Below the pieces are notes generated by a model. It was not told the DNA's origin and ran no database searches. It saw only the letters and a list, made by a program, of their open reading frames with translations. The translations under genes were made by a program, and so were the position numbers. From Metellina segmentata (taxonomy: Eukaryota > Arthropoda > Arachnida > Araneae > Tetragnathidae), in the NCBI GenBank assembly GCA_947359465.1, contig OX375874.1, positions 92,970,172-93,034,171 of the forward strand: a stretch of 64,000 nt of DNA, written 5' to 3'. Shown here in pieces: positions 44,275-55,559 of the stretch. Within the stretch, counting starts at the first letter, position 1. Each line of letters opens with the position of its first letter.

Positions 44275-44681
44275 AATAAATGAACACACAAGAAAAGCTT
44301 CATTTACGCATAAGAAATTCACAGAATTGTTGGTAGGAATCTATCCCTACCGTCTTCAGCTTGCAGGCTGTTAACGCAGTGGGTAAATTTTAAGTCACGC
44401 AACGAAATGGGGTATTACATGAAACAACAATCTACGAATAGGCTTGAACTCGGGGCTTCAGATTTCAAGATATTTTTTAATTGGTATAAAAATAGGTAAA
44501 ACCATAATTTGCTATAAAATTGATGATACGTCTGGACTATCAGTATCAAAATAACGCACTTGATTTCGATTTTATTCGTTTACATTTAAAATCTTAAAAC
44601 AATCTATTGCCACTTTGCTTTTTACTCAAAACCGAGGAAGTTAAAAAAAATAGGCCATTTTGAACGAAACATTTTTATTCG

Positions 44682-44719
44682 TGTGGAAAATGTTCGTTTT
44701 GAACGTAACATTTTCCACA
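44682..44719. repeat. Near-perfect 17-bp hairpin
   Basis: TGTGGAAAATGTTCGTT, loop TTG, then AACG-T-AACATTTTCCACA: a full stem with one bulged T. Compact enough to be a small-RNA precursor or a decayed palindrome. Confidence 0.7.
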
Positions 44720-45614
44720 TTTACTGCTTTAGTCATAACAAAACTCCCGGACTTGCTTCTGCAGATTTAACAAAACGTTTTGACATTACGCAGTAAAAAT
44801 AGTTTTATCGACCACAAAAATGAGAAGAATCCTTTTTCAAATCCAATAAATAAAATCTTGATTCTAAATAAAATTTCGAGGACAACGAAACCTATACACA
44901 ATGCTGTAAACTCGTTATTTGTAAAGTAAGGAGGCCGGGTTCTGGAACTTTGAGTATTTTTTCTTGACCTGTTTTGGCGTTGTAATGTTTTTTGAAGCTG
45001 TGTTCAACATAATATTTTAAGTAACGATATTTGCATGCACCGATGATATCGCCAAAATGGTAGCCCGGTGCATTTGAATTAATGCCAAATCGTAATAACC
45101 GCTGTTAAAAGCTAAGAACAAAACAATTATAAGCGATTGGCATAAAACAATCGCCAAGCGGCCCTTTTGTGAAATGTAAAAGTTAGTGTGGTTGTACAGT
45201 TTCTGAAATATTATAATGCACTGTAGCACTGCAGTAAAACTGCAACCATAATCTTTAACACTGCACATTGTTCTGAAAACATGAATCAACATTATGGTAT
45301 TCTGAATAAAAAGAATGGTTTATGTGCTACTAGCCCAATTACCCGGCGTTACCAATATTAAATTAGTTAACTAACTTCCATTTCCGTTAATAAAGTTTAA
45401 TTCATATTCATCACATGCAACAACTACCACTCTAATAAACGTAAACACTATTGTTATATACAATTTCACAAACGTAAATATGTCAAATTTAACACTTTAC
45501 ATTTTTATAATATTTGCATTTTTAGTCCGAATGAAGTCTAGTGCGTACCAATGTTACCCAAAATGCATAGAATAATTGAACTTATGTGTGTATCTATGCC
45601 TTTGTATGTTATTG
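44720..45614. other. AT-rich sequence with no recognised feature
   Basis: No gene, fold or repeat boundary recognised. Confidence 0.4.
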
Positions 45615-45627
45615 AAAATTAAATCTT

Positions 45628-45946
45628 GCCGAACAACCGGTGATTAAGGTGTTAGCCTCTAGAAAGGAATGTTGCTGGTTCGAATCCGGGTAAGTCCATG
45701 GATGTGTTAAAGCGTATGGTGTAGAGGCTGCTGGTGAACCTGAAATCTGTCGTAGCCGAAAGTATTCACGTTGGGTTATTGTGGAAATTTGGAGAGTGGG
45801 GCGCCAGCTCAGGTGTTACCTCGTCCTCTGAACCGTGGTTCAAAATTACACGGAGTTGTCATCGGATCTTTCCCTCAGGGATTGATCCCGGGCCGTCGTT
45901 AACAGCCGTTGTGTTGCTCTAGTACGACATTTAATTTGAAAATTTT
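45628..45946 (+). mobile_element. SINE (first head family), near full length
   Basis: Starts GCCGAACAACCGGTGATTAA, with B box GGTTCGAATCC near 45678 and a full body. Flanks AAAATTAAATCTT (left) and AAAATTAATCTT (right) suggest a duplication with one indel. Confidence 0.7.
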
Positions 45947-46459
45947 AAAATTAATCTTATCTTATTATTTACATCTAATGAAAACGAAGGGAAAAAATAG
46001 GTGTATACGAGGAGCTGATGTGAAAGCTACAAATGCGCAGTTTGTGACACGATATGCCTGCTTTGGAATCTTAGCCCAAGCATGAATACGACCCGAAATA
46101 GATTGATATACATACAAGATTTGTACAGGTGGTTCTTATCAAATATTGAAGGAACGTTCCGACATTAATACGGATGCATTCGCTTTTAGAACTTTGTGTT
46201 TGTTTCTTGTACATCAAGGCGATGTTTACTAACACAGAACCCCAGATGTTCTATGTCAGCTTAAAATTAGACACTGATTGATTAAAAGATCTAGTAGTGT
46301 TGAATTCGAAATAAATATTTCAAAATATATTCCGCTCACCGCCCTCAAGTAATAAAAGCTACATAAAAAAGAAATACATCACATAATGTGAAATTTATTC
46401 ATGATTGTTCTTGGTTAGGGTTTGAGACATAAGGGACAACATTTGAAATAGGTCTGTTG

Positions 46460-46721
46460 TTTAATTAACGTCGTACTGAAGCAACACAAAACGGGCTATT
46501 GACTACGATCCGGGTAATTGGTAATATTTAGTTAACGTCGTACTAGAGCAACGCAACGGGCTATTGACGACGGTCCGGGATCAGTCCCTTAAGGGAAAGA
46601 TCCGAGGACAACACCCTGAGGTACTTTTGAACCACGGTCAGATGACGAAGCAACACATGAGCTGGCACCCCACTCTCCAAACGTCCACGCCAACCAAACG
46701 TGAGACTACGATCCGGGTAAT
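46460..46721 (-). mobile_element. Nested truncated SINE fragments
   Basis: A 3' fragment (46460-46500) is followed by a 5'-truncated SINE (46519-46703). GACTACGATCCGGGTAAT is present on both sides (46501-46518 and 46704-46721), probably its target duplication. Confidence 0.6.
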
Positions 46722-48937
46722 GGTAATGGTAATTTTAGTTAACGTCGTACTAGAGCAACACAACGGGCTATTGACGACGGTCCGGGATCAGTCCCTGAAG
46801 GGAAAGATCCGAGGACAACACCCTGAGGTACTTTTGAACCACGGTCAGATGACGAAGCAACACCTGAGCTGGCACCCCACTCTCCAAACTTCCACGCTAA
46901 CCCATCGTGAGGACTTTCGGCCACGACAGATTTAAGGTGCACCAGCCGCCTCTACACCATACGTTTGCAAACAACCATGCCCGAACCCGGATTACAACCA
47001 GAAACCTTCCGATATATAGGCTAACACCTTAACCACCAGACTGGTAATTTTTGGTTAACGTCGTACTAGAGCAACTGAACAGGCTATTGACGATGGTCTG
47101 GGATCAGTCCCTGAAGGGAAAGATCCGAGGACAACACCCTGAGGTACTTTTGAACCACGGTCAGATGACGAAGCAACATCTGAGCTGGCACCCCACTCTC
47201 CAAACTTCCATATCAACCCATCGTGAGGACTTTCGGCCACGACAGATTTAAGGTGCACCAGCCGCCTCTACACCATACGTTTGCAAACAACCATGCCCGA
47301 ACCCGGATTACAACCAGAAACCTTCCGATATATAGGCTAACACCTTAACCACCAGACTGGTAATTTTTGGTTAACGTCGTACTAGAGCAACTGAACAGGC
47401 TATTGACGATGGTCTGGGATCAGTCCCTGAAGGGAAAGATCCGAGGACAACACCCTGAGGTACTTTTGAACCACGGTCAGATGACGAAGCAACACCTGAG
47501 CTGGCACCCCACTCTCCAAACTTCCATATCAACCCATCGTGAGGACTTTCGGCCACGACAGATTTAAGGTGCACCAGCCGCCTCTACACCATACGTTTGC
47601 AAACAACCATGCCCGAACCCGGATTACAACCAGAAACCTTCCGATATATAGGCTAACACCTTAACCACCAGACTGGTAATTTTTGGTTAACGTCGTACTA
47701 GAGCAACTGAACAGGCTATTGACGATGGTCTGGGATCAGTCCCTGAAGGGAAAGATCCGAGGACAACACCCTGAGGTACTTTTGAACCACGGTCAGATGA
47801 CGAAGCAACATCTGAGCTGGCACCCCACTCTCCAAACTTCCATATCAACCCATCGTGAGGACTTTCGGCCACGACAGATTTAAGGTGCACCAGCCGCCTC
47901 TACACCATACGTTTGCAAACAACCATGCCCGAACCCGGATTACAACCAGAAACCTTCCGATATATAGGCTAACACCTTAACCACCAGACTGGTAATTTTT
48001 GGTTAACGTCGTACTAGAGCAACTGAACAGGCTATTGACGATGGTCTGGGATCAGTCCCTGAAGGGAAAGATCCGAGGACAACACCCTGAGGTACTTTTG
48101 AACCACGGTCAGATGACGAAGCAACATCTGAGCTGGCACCCCACTCTCCAAACTTCCATATCAACCCATCGTGAGGACTTTCGGCCACGACAGATTTAAG
48201 GTGCACCAGCCGCCTCTACACCATACGTTTGCAAACAACCATGCCCGAACCCGGATTACAACCAGAAACCTTCCGATATATAGGCTAACACCTTAACCAC
48301 CAGACTGGTAATTTTTGGTTAACGTCGTACTAGAGCAACTGAACAGGCTATTGACGATGGTCTGGGATCAGTCCCTGAAGGGAAAGATCCGAGGACAACA
48401 CCCTGAGGTACTTTTGAACCACGGTCAGATGACGAAGCAACATCTGAGCTGGCACCCCACTCTCCAAACTTCCATATCAACCCATCGTGAGGACTTTCGG
48501 CCACGACAGATTTAAGGTGCACCAGCCGCCTCTACACCATACGTTTGCAAACAACCATGCCCGAACCCGGATTACAACCAGAAACCTTCCGATATATAGG
48601 CTAACACCTTAACCACCAGACTGGTAATTTTTGGTTAACGTCGTACTAGAGCAACTGAACAGGCTATTGACGATGGTCTGGGATCAGTCCCTGAAGGGAA
48701 AGATCCGAGGACAACACCCTGAGGTACTTTTGAACCACGGTCAGATGACGAAGCAACATCTGAGCTGGCACCCCACTCTCCAAACTTCCATATCAACCCA
48801 TCGTGAGGACTTTCGGCCACGACAGATTTAAGGTGCACCAGCCGCCTCTACACCATACGTTTACAAACATCCATGCCCGAACCCTTAACCTTTCGATCTA
48901 GAGGCTAATACCTTAACCACTATGCCGGTTGGTCGGC
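46722..48937 (-). repeat. SINE-derived tandem array, 316-bp period
   Basis: One consensus-like SINE (46722-47040) is followed by six head-to-tail copies with exact spacing of 316 bp (equivalent points at 47055, 47371, 47687, 48003, 48319 and 48635). The six differ visibly at only one base (C for T in unit 2, about 47494), plus the last unit's head, which reverts to a standard GCCGACCAACCGG start. Units share private changes: CAACTGAACAGG for CAACACAACGGG, and a B box GGTTGTAATCC in place of GGTTCGAATCC. Junctions read TTAACCACCAGAC|TGGTAATTTTTGG, without target duplications. This is DNA-level amplification of one dead SINE, not repeated insertion. Confidence 0.9.
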
Positions 48938-49180
48938 CGGACAGTACATGTATATTTTGTAAGCGTATGGTGTAGAGGCGGCTGTTGTACCTTAAATCTG
49001 TAATTGCCGAAAGTCCTCACGTTGGGTTAGTGAAGAAGTTTGGAGAGCGGTGTGCCAGCTTAAGTGTTGTCTCGTCATCTGACCGTGGTTCAAAGTTCCG
49101 TGGTTTTGTCCTCTGATTTGTTCCGGACCGGTCGTCAATAGCCCGTTGTGTTGCTCTAGTACGACGTTAATTAAAAATTA
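48938..49180 (+). mobile_element. Headless SINE copy, opposite to the array
   Basis: The body begins CGGACAGTACATGTATATTT without a tRNA head, like unit 2 of the dimer at 40.5 kb, and ends GACGTTAATTAAAAATTACC. It abuts the array head to head. Confidence 0.7.
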
Positions 49181-49274
49181 CCAATTACATGTGATTTAAT
49201 GTTTGTTTTTCTGTTCTGGGTCAGAAAAACCTTCCATGTTTATGTCCACTCTTAATAACCCTTTATAAGAGGGG

Positions 49275-49587
49275 GTTAAGGTGTTAGCCTCTAGATCGGA
49301 AGGTTCCTGGTTCGAATCCGGGTCCGGGCATGGATGTTTGTAAACGTATGGTGTAGAGGCGGCTGGTGCACCTTAAATCCGTCGTGGCCGAAAGTCCTGA
49401 CGTTGGGTTGGCGTGGAAGTTTGGAGAGTGGGGTGCCAGCTCAGGTGTTGCTTCGTGATCTGACCGTGGTTCAAAATTACGAGGTGTTGTCCTCGAATCT
49501 TTCCCTTAAGGGACTGATTCCGGACCGTCGTCAATAGCCCGTTGTGTTGCTCTAGTACGACGTTAACTAAAATTACCATTACCATTA
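49275..49587 (+). mobile_element. SINE with perfect 14-bp target duplication
   Basis: 5'-truncated within the tRNA head (starts GTTAAGGTGTTAGCCTC). It retains B box GGTTCGAATCC, the full body and an ATTACCATTACCATTAC tail. CTTTATAAGAGGGG is at 49261-49274 and 49588-49601. An open frame along each strand is incidental to the family. Confidence 0.9.
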
Positions 49588-49604
49588 CTTTATAAGAGGG
49601 GTAG

Positions 49605-49752
49605 TATTTAATTAAAGTCGCACTGTAACACAGCGGGCTATTGGTGACGGTCCGAGATCAAACCCGAAGGAAAAAATTCAAGTACCATACCACGTAATTT
49701 TGAACCACGGTCAGATGTAGAGGTCACGCCTGAACATTTATAACCGGATCCT
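49605..49752 (-). mobile_element. SINE 3' fragment
   Basis: Inverted body segment with CAGCGGGCTATTGGTGACGG and TTTTGAACCACGGTCAGATG; diverged and truncated. Confidence 0.6.
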
Positions 49753-50584
49753 TGAGATCAAGCACACAAATCGGAATACATTTGTTTAACAATTAATTGT
49801 GTAAAAGATAAATATAAACATTTTTGTGTTAGTTTTATGGAGTCTTACGTTTTTCGATGCATATTTTATATTCCAGCATCTATTTTACGCGCGCGTCGCA
49901 ATGGAAACGATTTATGAGTTGCCAAGCCAAGTGAAATTTCAACAATTATTTTCTTTAGTTAAGCCGTCGCAGAAAAGAGAAATACAGTTATGAGCTAGTC
50001 ATAAAACATCTTAAATGTTTTTACATTGTTTGATTTGTCGTTTTTGTCATTGTTCACTAAACAAGGACTCTGATCTGTAGTAAATGTTACGTAGTATTCT
50101 ATCTCACCTATGCAATTTATATAATTGTTTGTTTTTTTAACTGCTACGTGACCGTTAACATTTTAGGTGTGAAAGAATACATTGTGTGGGGCGTTGGCAA
50201 TCATCTGTGTTTGCTGTCAAGAATGAAGAATGATAAAGCGTCATATCTGGAATTCGAAAAAACAAGACTGGAAATTATGGGCCGATGTTGGCGTCAAACC
50301 AAATTTAGCATTAGGCAAAACACTGACAAACAGCCATTTTTTAAAATAAAATGCTTATTGAACAGCTATACATGAAAGAAGTTGAATTTTTCGTTAAGAA
50401 ACAGAACATTTATACACATTTAAAACGCATTAACACTTATAATTTTATACCAAATATTCATTAATTGTGCAAACTGACGTTCGAAACAAGTTACTAGAGA
50501 TTGCAAATTCTATATTCGGCAATTCTTCGCCGAATTTTAATAATTCTGATGTTTAGAAACGTAATCGAGTTCTGAAACGTATGT
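49753..50584. other. AT-rich sequence with no recognised feature
   Basis: Only short chance frames, the longest 75 codons near 50148. Confidence 0.4.
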
Positions 50585-50696
50585 TTTATAAGGTTTTCCT
50601 CGAGCATAATCCTCGGTATATAATTTATAAGGTTTTCCTCGAGCTTTCGAATTCCAACTTTTGCACGTTTTGCCAATTTGCCAAAACGTGCAAAAG
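50585..50696. repeat. Short direct repeat followed by a 15-bp perfect hairpin
   Basis: TTTATAAGGTTTTCCTCGAG occurs twice, 39 bp apart. Then CTTTTGCACGTTTTG (50658-50672) and its exact inverse (50682-50696) enclose a 9-nt loop. Confidence 0.8.
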
Positions 50697-50785
50697 CTCA
50701 ACGCAAGGGAAGGCAGGAAATTAGCTTCTTGCACCTAGTCACGGCTATCTTAATTCTCCTAGTGGTTGTTTCGAAGGCCTATCCC

Positions 50786-52849
50786 ATCATTAAAAAAATA
50801 TTAGCCAGATCGTGATGGTTCATATTCATGGAGATATCTCGTCATAAAAAAATGACCAATACGTGGACTCGACATTGAAAAATGGCACTGTCTTGATGAT
50901 GAGATATCTCGTCATTAGCACTGTTAGTCATGTGATAGACGAGATACCTCGCCATTAGCACTATTGATCAGACTGTGATATGCGACATACCTTGTCATTA
51001 ACACTATTGTCCGATCATGATGGACAAGATCCCATTATTAGTAATATTGGTTAGATCGTGACGGACGAGATATCACGTCATTAGCACTATTTGTCATATC
51101 GTGATGAACGAGATGTCATCATTAGCACTATTGATCAGATTGTGATAGACGAGATACCTTGTCATTAGCACTATTGATCAGATTGTGATGTACGAGATCC
51201 CATTATTAGCACTATTGATCATATTCTGATAGACGAGATACCTTGTCATTAGCACTATTGTCTGATCATGATGGACGAGATCTCACTGTTAGTAAGATTG
51301 ATCAGATCGTGACGGACGATATATCACGTCATTAGCACTATTTGTCATATCGTGATGAACGAGATGTCATCATTAGCACTATTGATCAGATTGTGATAGA
51401 CGGGATACCTTGTCATTAGCACTATTGATCAGATTGTGATGGACGAGATCCCATTATTAGCACTATTGATCAGATTGTGATAGACGAGATACCTTGTCAT
51501 TAGCACTATTGTCTGATCATGATGGACAAGATCCCATTATTAGGTAATATTGGTTAGATCGTGAAGGACGAGATATCACGTTATTAGCACTATTTGTCAT
51601 ATCGTGATGAACGAGATGTCATCATTAGCACTATTGATCAGATTGTGATAGACGGGATACCTTGTCATTAGCACTATTGATCAGATTGTGATGGACGAGA
51701 TCCCATTATTAGCACTATTGATCAGATTGTGATAGACGAGATACCTTGTCATTAGCACTATTGTCTGATCATGATTGACAAGATCCCATTATTAGGTAAT
51801 ATTGGTTAGATCGTGACGGACGAGATATCACGTTATTAGCACTATTTGTCATATCGCGATGAACGAGATGTCATCATTAGCACTATTGATAAGATTGTGA
51901 TAGACGAGATACCTTGTCATTAGCACTATCGATCAGATTGTGATGGACGAGATCCCATTATTAGCACTATTGATCAGATTGTGATATACGAGATACCTTG
52001 TCATTAGCACTATTGTATGATCATGATGGACGAGATATCACTGTTAGTACGATTGATCAGATCGTGACGGACGATATATCGCGTCATCAGCACTATTTGT
52101 CATATCGTGATGAACGAGATCTCATCATTAGCACGGTTGATCAGATTGTGATAGACGAGATGCCTTGTCATTAGCACTATTGCCTGATCGTGATGAACGC
52201 GATGTCATCATTAGCACTATTGATCAGATTGTGATAGACGAGATACCTTGTCATTAGCACTATTGATCAGATTGTGATAGACGAGATACCCTGTCATTAG
52301 CACTATTGATCAGATTGTGATAGACGAGATACCTTGTCATTAGCACTATTGATCCGATTGTGATAGACGAGATACCTTGTCATTAGCACTATTGATCAGA
52401 TTGTGATAGACGAGATACCCTGTCATTAGCACTATTGATCAGATTGTGATAGACGAGATACCTTGTCATTAGCACTATTGATCCGATTGTGATAGACGAG
52501 ATGCCTTGTCATTAGCACTATTGCCTGATCGTGATGAACGAGATGTCATCATTAGCACTATTGATCAGATTGTGATAGACGAGATACCTTGTCATTAGCA
52601 CTATTGATCCGATTGTGATAGACGAGATACCTTGTCATTAGCACTATTATCTGATCGTGGTGGACGAGATCTCATTATTAGTACGATTGATCAGATCATG
52701 ACGGACGAGTTATCACGTCATCAGCACTATTTGTCATATCGTGATGAACGAGATCTCATCAGTAGCACGGTTGATAATATTGTGATGGACGAGATACCAC
52801 GGCATTAGCACTATTGGTAAGACCGTGATGGACGAGATATCTCGTCGAA
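50786..52849. repeat. Minisatellite, about 42-bp subunits, 252-bp higher-order period
   Basis: The subunit consensus is CATTAGCACTATTGATCAGA then TTGTGATAGACGAGATACCTTGT, about 48 copies. A variant subunit beginning GTCATATCGTGATGAACGAG recurs at 51093, 51344, 51596, 51848 and 52099 (spacing 251-252 bp), so six subunits form a higher-order unit in the first half. The 3' half is made of near-identical 43-bp units. Edge units keep the palindrome GACGAGATATCTCGTC (52834-52849), which looks ancestral. Confidence 0.9.
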
Positions 52850-52854
52850 ACCAC

Positions 52855-54130
52855 CAGGAGGGTTAAGGTTATTGGCTCTCAAAGCAGAACGATGTTCACT
52901 ATAGCCAACTGCTCACAGGGATAAAATGTAAACCATTAGAAAGTTAGTTTCGATATGTTAAAGATCAAAAAGAATGTTTGATAATGCCCACAATTTGGAA
53001 ACGCAACTGACAAGTATAAACGAATTCTAGGATTTACGCACAATTTGGAAATGCACCTGACGAGTATAAACGAATTCTAGGATTTAAAACGTGAATAAAG
53101 AAATTGAACGATGTTGAGCAAATAAAGTACCAACGTGCTTTTACTTTGCTCGAGGTTCCACTAGTCCTAAATATGCCTTAAGCTACACAGTGCAAAATAA
53201 AAACTTTGAGATAATTCAAATCAAGCATCTTCATTTGATTGAAAAATCGACCAGCCCCTGAATCTAAATCTGACTTAAAAAAACAATTTGGAAAAACCGG
53301 ACACACTGCAACCATTTGTGTCACGAGATCTGTTGATCATCCGGAACACCCCCTCACAACCGAAAGCGACAGTAAAAAAAGGAACATTGCATCAACACAA
53401 CCCCCCGCAAGGTTGCGCAGCGATGAGAAACGCTTGTTCCAGAAGTGAAGAAAAAAAAGAGGGCACTTGCTCCGTATCTAAAAAACGACAGCCGCGACTC
53501 GCCTTGGTGGCGTTTTGCATACATAAATTCCTGAAGGATGCCTGGGATGAGCGAAAATAAATTGAAGTAGGTTTCGATGTATCCCCCCGGATCCGTGTCA
53601 CGGAAGATATTTATTTGCACACACGATCAAATAAAGGAGAGCTGTTTTTGCCGCAAAAAGACTGACAAATGCGGCGATTCTTTACTCGGTACACAAAAAC
53701 AAGCTCCGAATAAAACTGGATTCTCGTTCGGACATAAATATGGGATGTTTTTATATCGTCCCACTGCAATTTGGCGTTATTGAACGAGCTTTGCATTGGT
53801 ACGTGCTTAAATTCCGTGTCGAATATAATAATAATTCAAAAATCTATGTTAACAGACCCGGCCGTAGCCATTCGGCAATAATTTTAGGTTGTTTCCGCTT
53901 TCATTTACAAAATAAAATTTTTACTGTAGTTAAGATGTTTTTTGCGCAAACAGTGCGTTTGACATTTTTCTTATTTGCAAATTTTCTACGAGGCAGGTTC
54001 TTTCTGTGAACTAATACTAGGTCCTTATATGGACCCGGATAAAGAATAAGTTGCTCCCCAACACTTTCAAGCGTAGAATTTGTTTATTTCATTGCGGTTT
54101 GACCAGATAAAACTTTCCAGTTGCAGAGCA
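52855..54130. other. Unique sequence, more GC-rich around 53240-53830
   Basis: Several overlapping frames of 60-90 codons are open on both strands, which reflects composition. None has a recognised domain. A 35-bp block (CACAATTTGGAAA...GACTAGTATAAACGAATTCT type) is repeated near 52988 and 53039. It might hold a host exon or promoter, but I cannot support one. Confidence 0.35.
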
Positions 54131-54135
54131 AAATA

Positions 54136-54705
54136 TACACTATATGGACGAAAGTATTTGGAAACTGCACGTTTTACAGAAAAATTCTTTGTTATTCTAT
54201 TTAGTAACGAATAGGCCCTCCTTTTGCGTGTATTACAGCTGCAACACGTCGAGGCATACTTTCCGCAAATTTTCTGTAAGTGTGGGCAGGAATAGCTCGT
54301 TATGCCCAAGGCTGTGAGAAGAGATTGTTGTGAAGATAGGCGTGCGTGGCGGTGTTGCGCTCGTCGCTTCAGTATGTCCTACAAGTGCTCGAACGTATTG
54401 AGATCGGGGCTCTGAACAGGCCTGTCAAGCAAATTCACCTCATTTTCTGGAAAACAGTCGAGCACGCGTTATGCAGTATGACATAGGGATCGATCCTGTT
54501 GGAAGAAACAACCATCATCGCCGAAGTATTTCCATTGTGTAGGCAAGGCCAAATCATTCAGAACGTCGAGGTATAACGTCAGCAATCATGGTACCAGGTA
54601 TATAATGCAATGGGCCGAGTCATAACTTGGAAAAACAACCCCACACTAAGATAGATGATCCTCCGAATTTCTGCAGAGTCCAAATACTTTTGTCCATATG
54701 GTGTA
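54136..54705 (-). mobile_element. Internally deleted Tc1-like transposon
   Basis: Inverted ends TACACTATATGGACGAAAGT and TACACCATATGGACAAAAGT (right, minus strand) are preceded by TA at 54134-54135; the right flank has decayed to TG. 570 bp, with a transposase remnant on the minus strand. Confidence 0.8.
54201..54600 (-). pseudogene. Tc1 transposase relic (DD34E)
   Basis: Only the catalytic back half is left. One frame reads YFGDDGCFFQQDRSLCHTA (second catalytic Asp), a stop, then RVLDCFPENEVNLLDRPVQS and PDLNTFEHL, where the Glu lies 34 residues after the Asp. A stop follows at the position of the usual Trp. The tail TYRKFAESMPRRVAAVIHAK ends at the stop codon 54201-54203 in another frame. 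First Asp and DNA-binding domain are missing. Function is lost. The DD34E spacing and its TIRs separate it from the DD41D element at 41.7 kb. Confidence 0.8.
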
Positions 54706-55559
54706 TGTTTAATCGTAATAATTTGAAAAGTAACTCGAAAGCCTTCGTCCCATCCTCTTCGCCTTTTGTAGCCTGTATTTTTCACATGATTCAATTTTGC
54801 ATGGAATGTTCTGGATGGAATATTCTAGATGTGCAATGTTCTACTTGGAATATTCTAGATGGATCACACAGAAATATGTATAAGCGAGTAACAGTAGCTG
54901 AACTATTTTCTTTTTTTACAGCAAGAACAAGGTCAGTCAAGGCTAATACAACAAGAACAAGGCTAATATCTTAGTTTTTTAGACGCCAACTTCTCTTCTT
55001 TTGTATTCGTATTCTGAGTGTGTGGAGAGACAGCAGCGTGCTCCGCAATCCATGAGATTTTGCCTTGGGTTAAAATACCCTTTTTGTGTTATATTCTTCA
55101 CATTGCAGAATTGTCCATTGGTGATTGAATTCATGATTCAACAATAAAATTTATACAGTCCACTATCACTGGTCGTGTGTGTGAATTGACTTACTAGTAC
55201 TGACGAATTACTGACTAAATGAGCTTCGACGAGACTTCTACAGTGTATATATGATCCAAAAAATGCATTGAAAACATACACAAATATAGTTAGATAAATT
55301 GAAGTGCCATAAAAAGTGGTACAGACGAGCCTACGAAAAATTCATAGCAACGCCATCTACACACGTCATTAATTGGATGTGGAAGTGCATATATAGTTAT
55401 ACAGTTGTGGAAGCATCTAGAGCTCCTGCCGTGAGAATGAAAAGTTATCACGATTTCGTGATTTTCAACGGTTTGATAGTTGGAGGTCGTGAGATGGGTA
55501 ATGACATTTCGCAGGTAGAGACGTTTGGATTTTGACGTACTAGCCATTTCAAAGGTGTA
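54706..55559. other. Unassigned sequence with small duplications
   Basis: TGGAATATTCTAGATG is repeated near 54816 and 54846; ACAAGAACAAGG-type blocks near 54920-54965. Frames of about 80 codons on both strands at 55290-55547 are not recognised. Confidence 0.35.

Noticed and set aside
47051..48838. Repeated 66-67 codon frames on both strands of the SINE array
   Set aside because: They recur with every SINE copy in the window and have no domain; by-products of the repeat.
50786..52849. CRISPR-like array
   Set aside because: Subunits are contiguous without unique spacers; it is a minisatellite in eukaryotic DNA.
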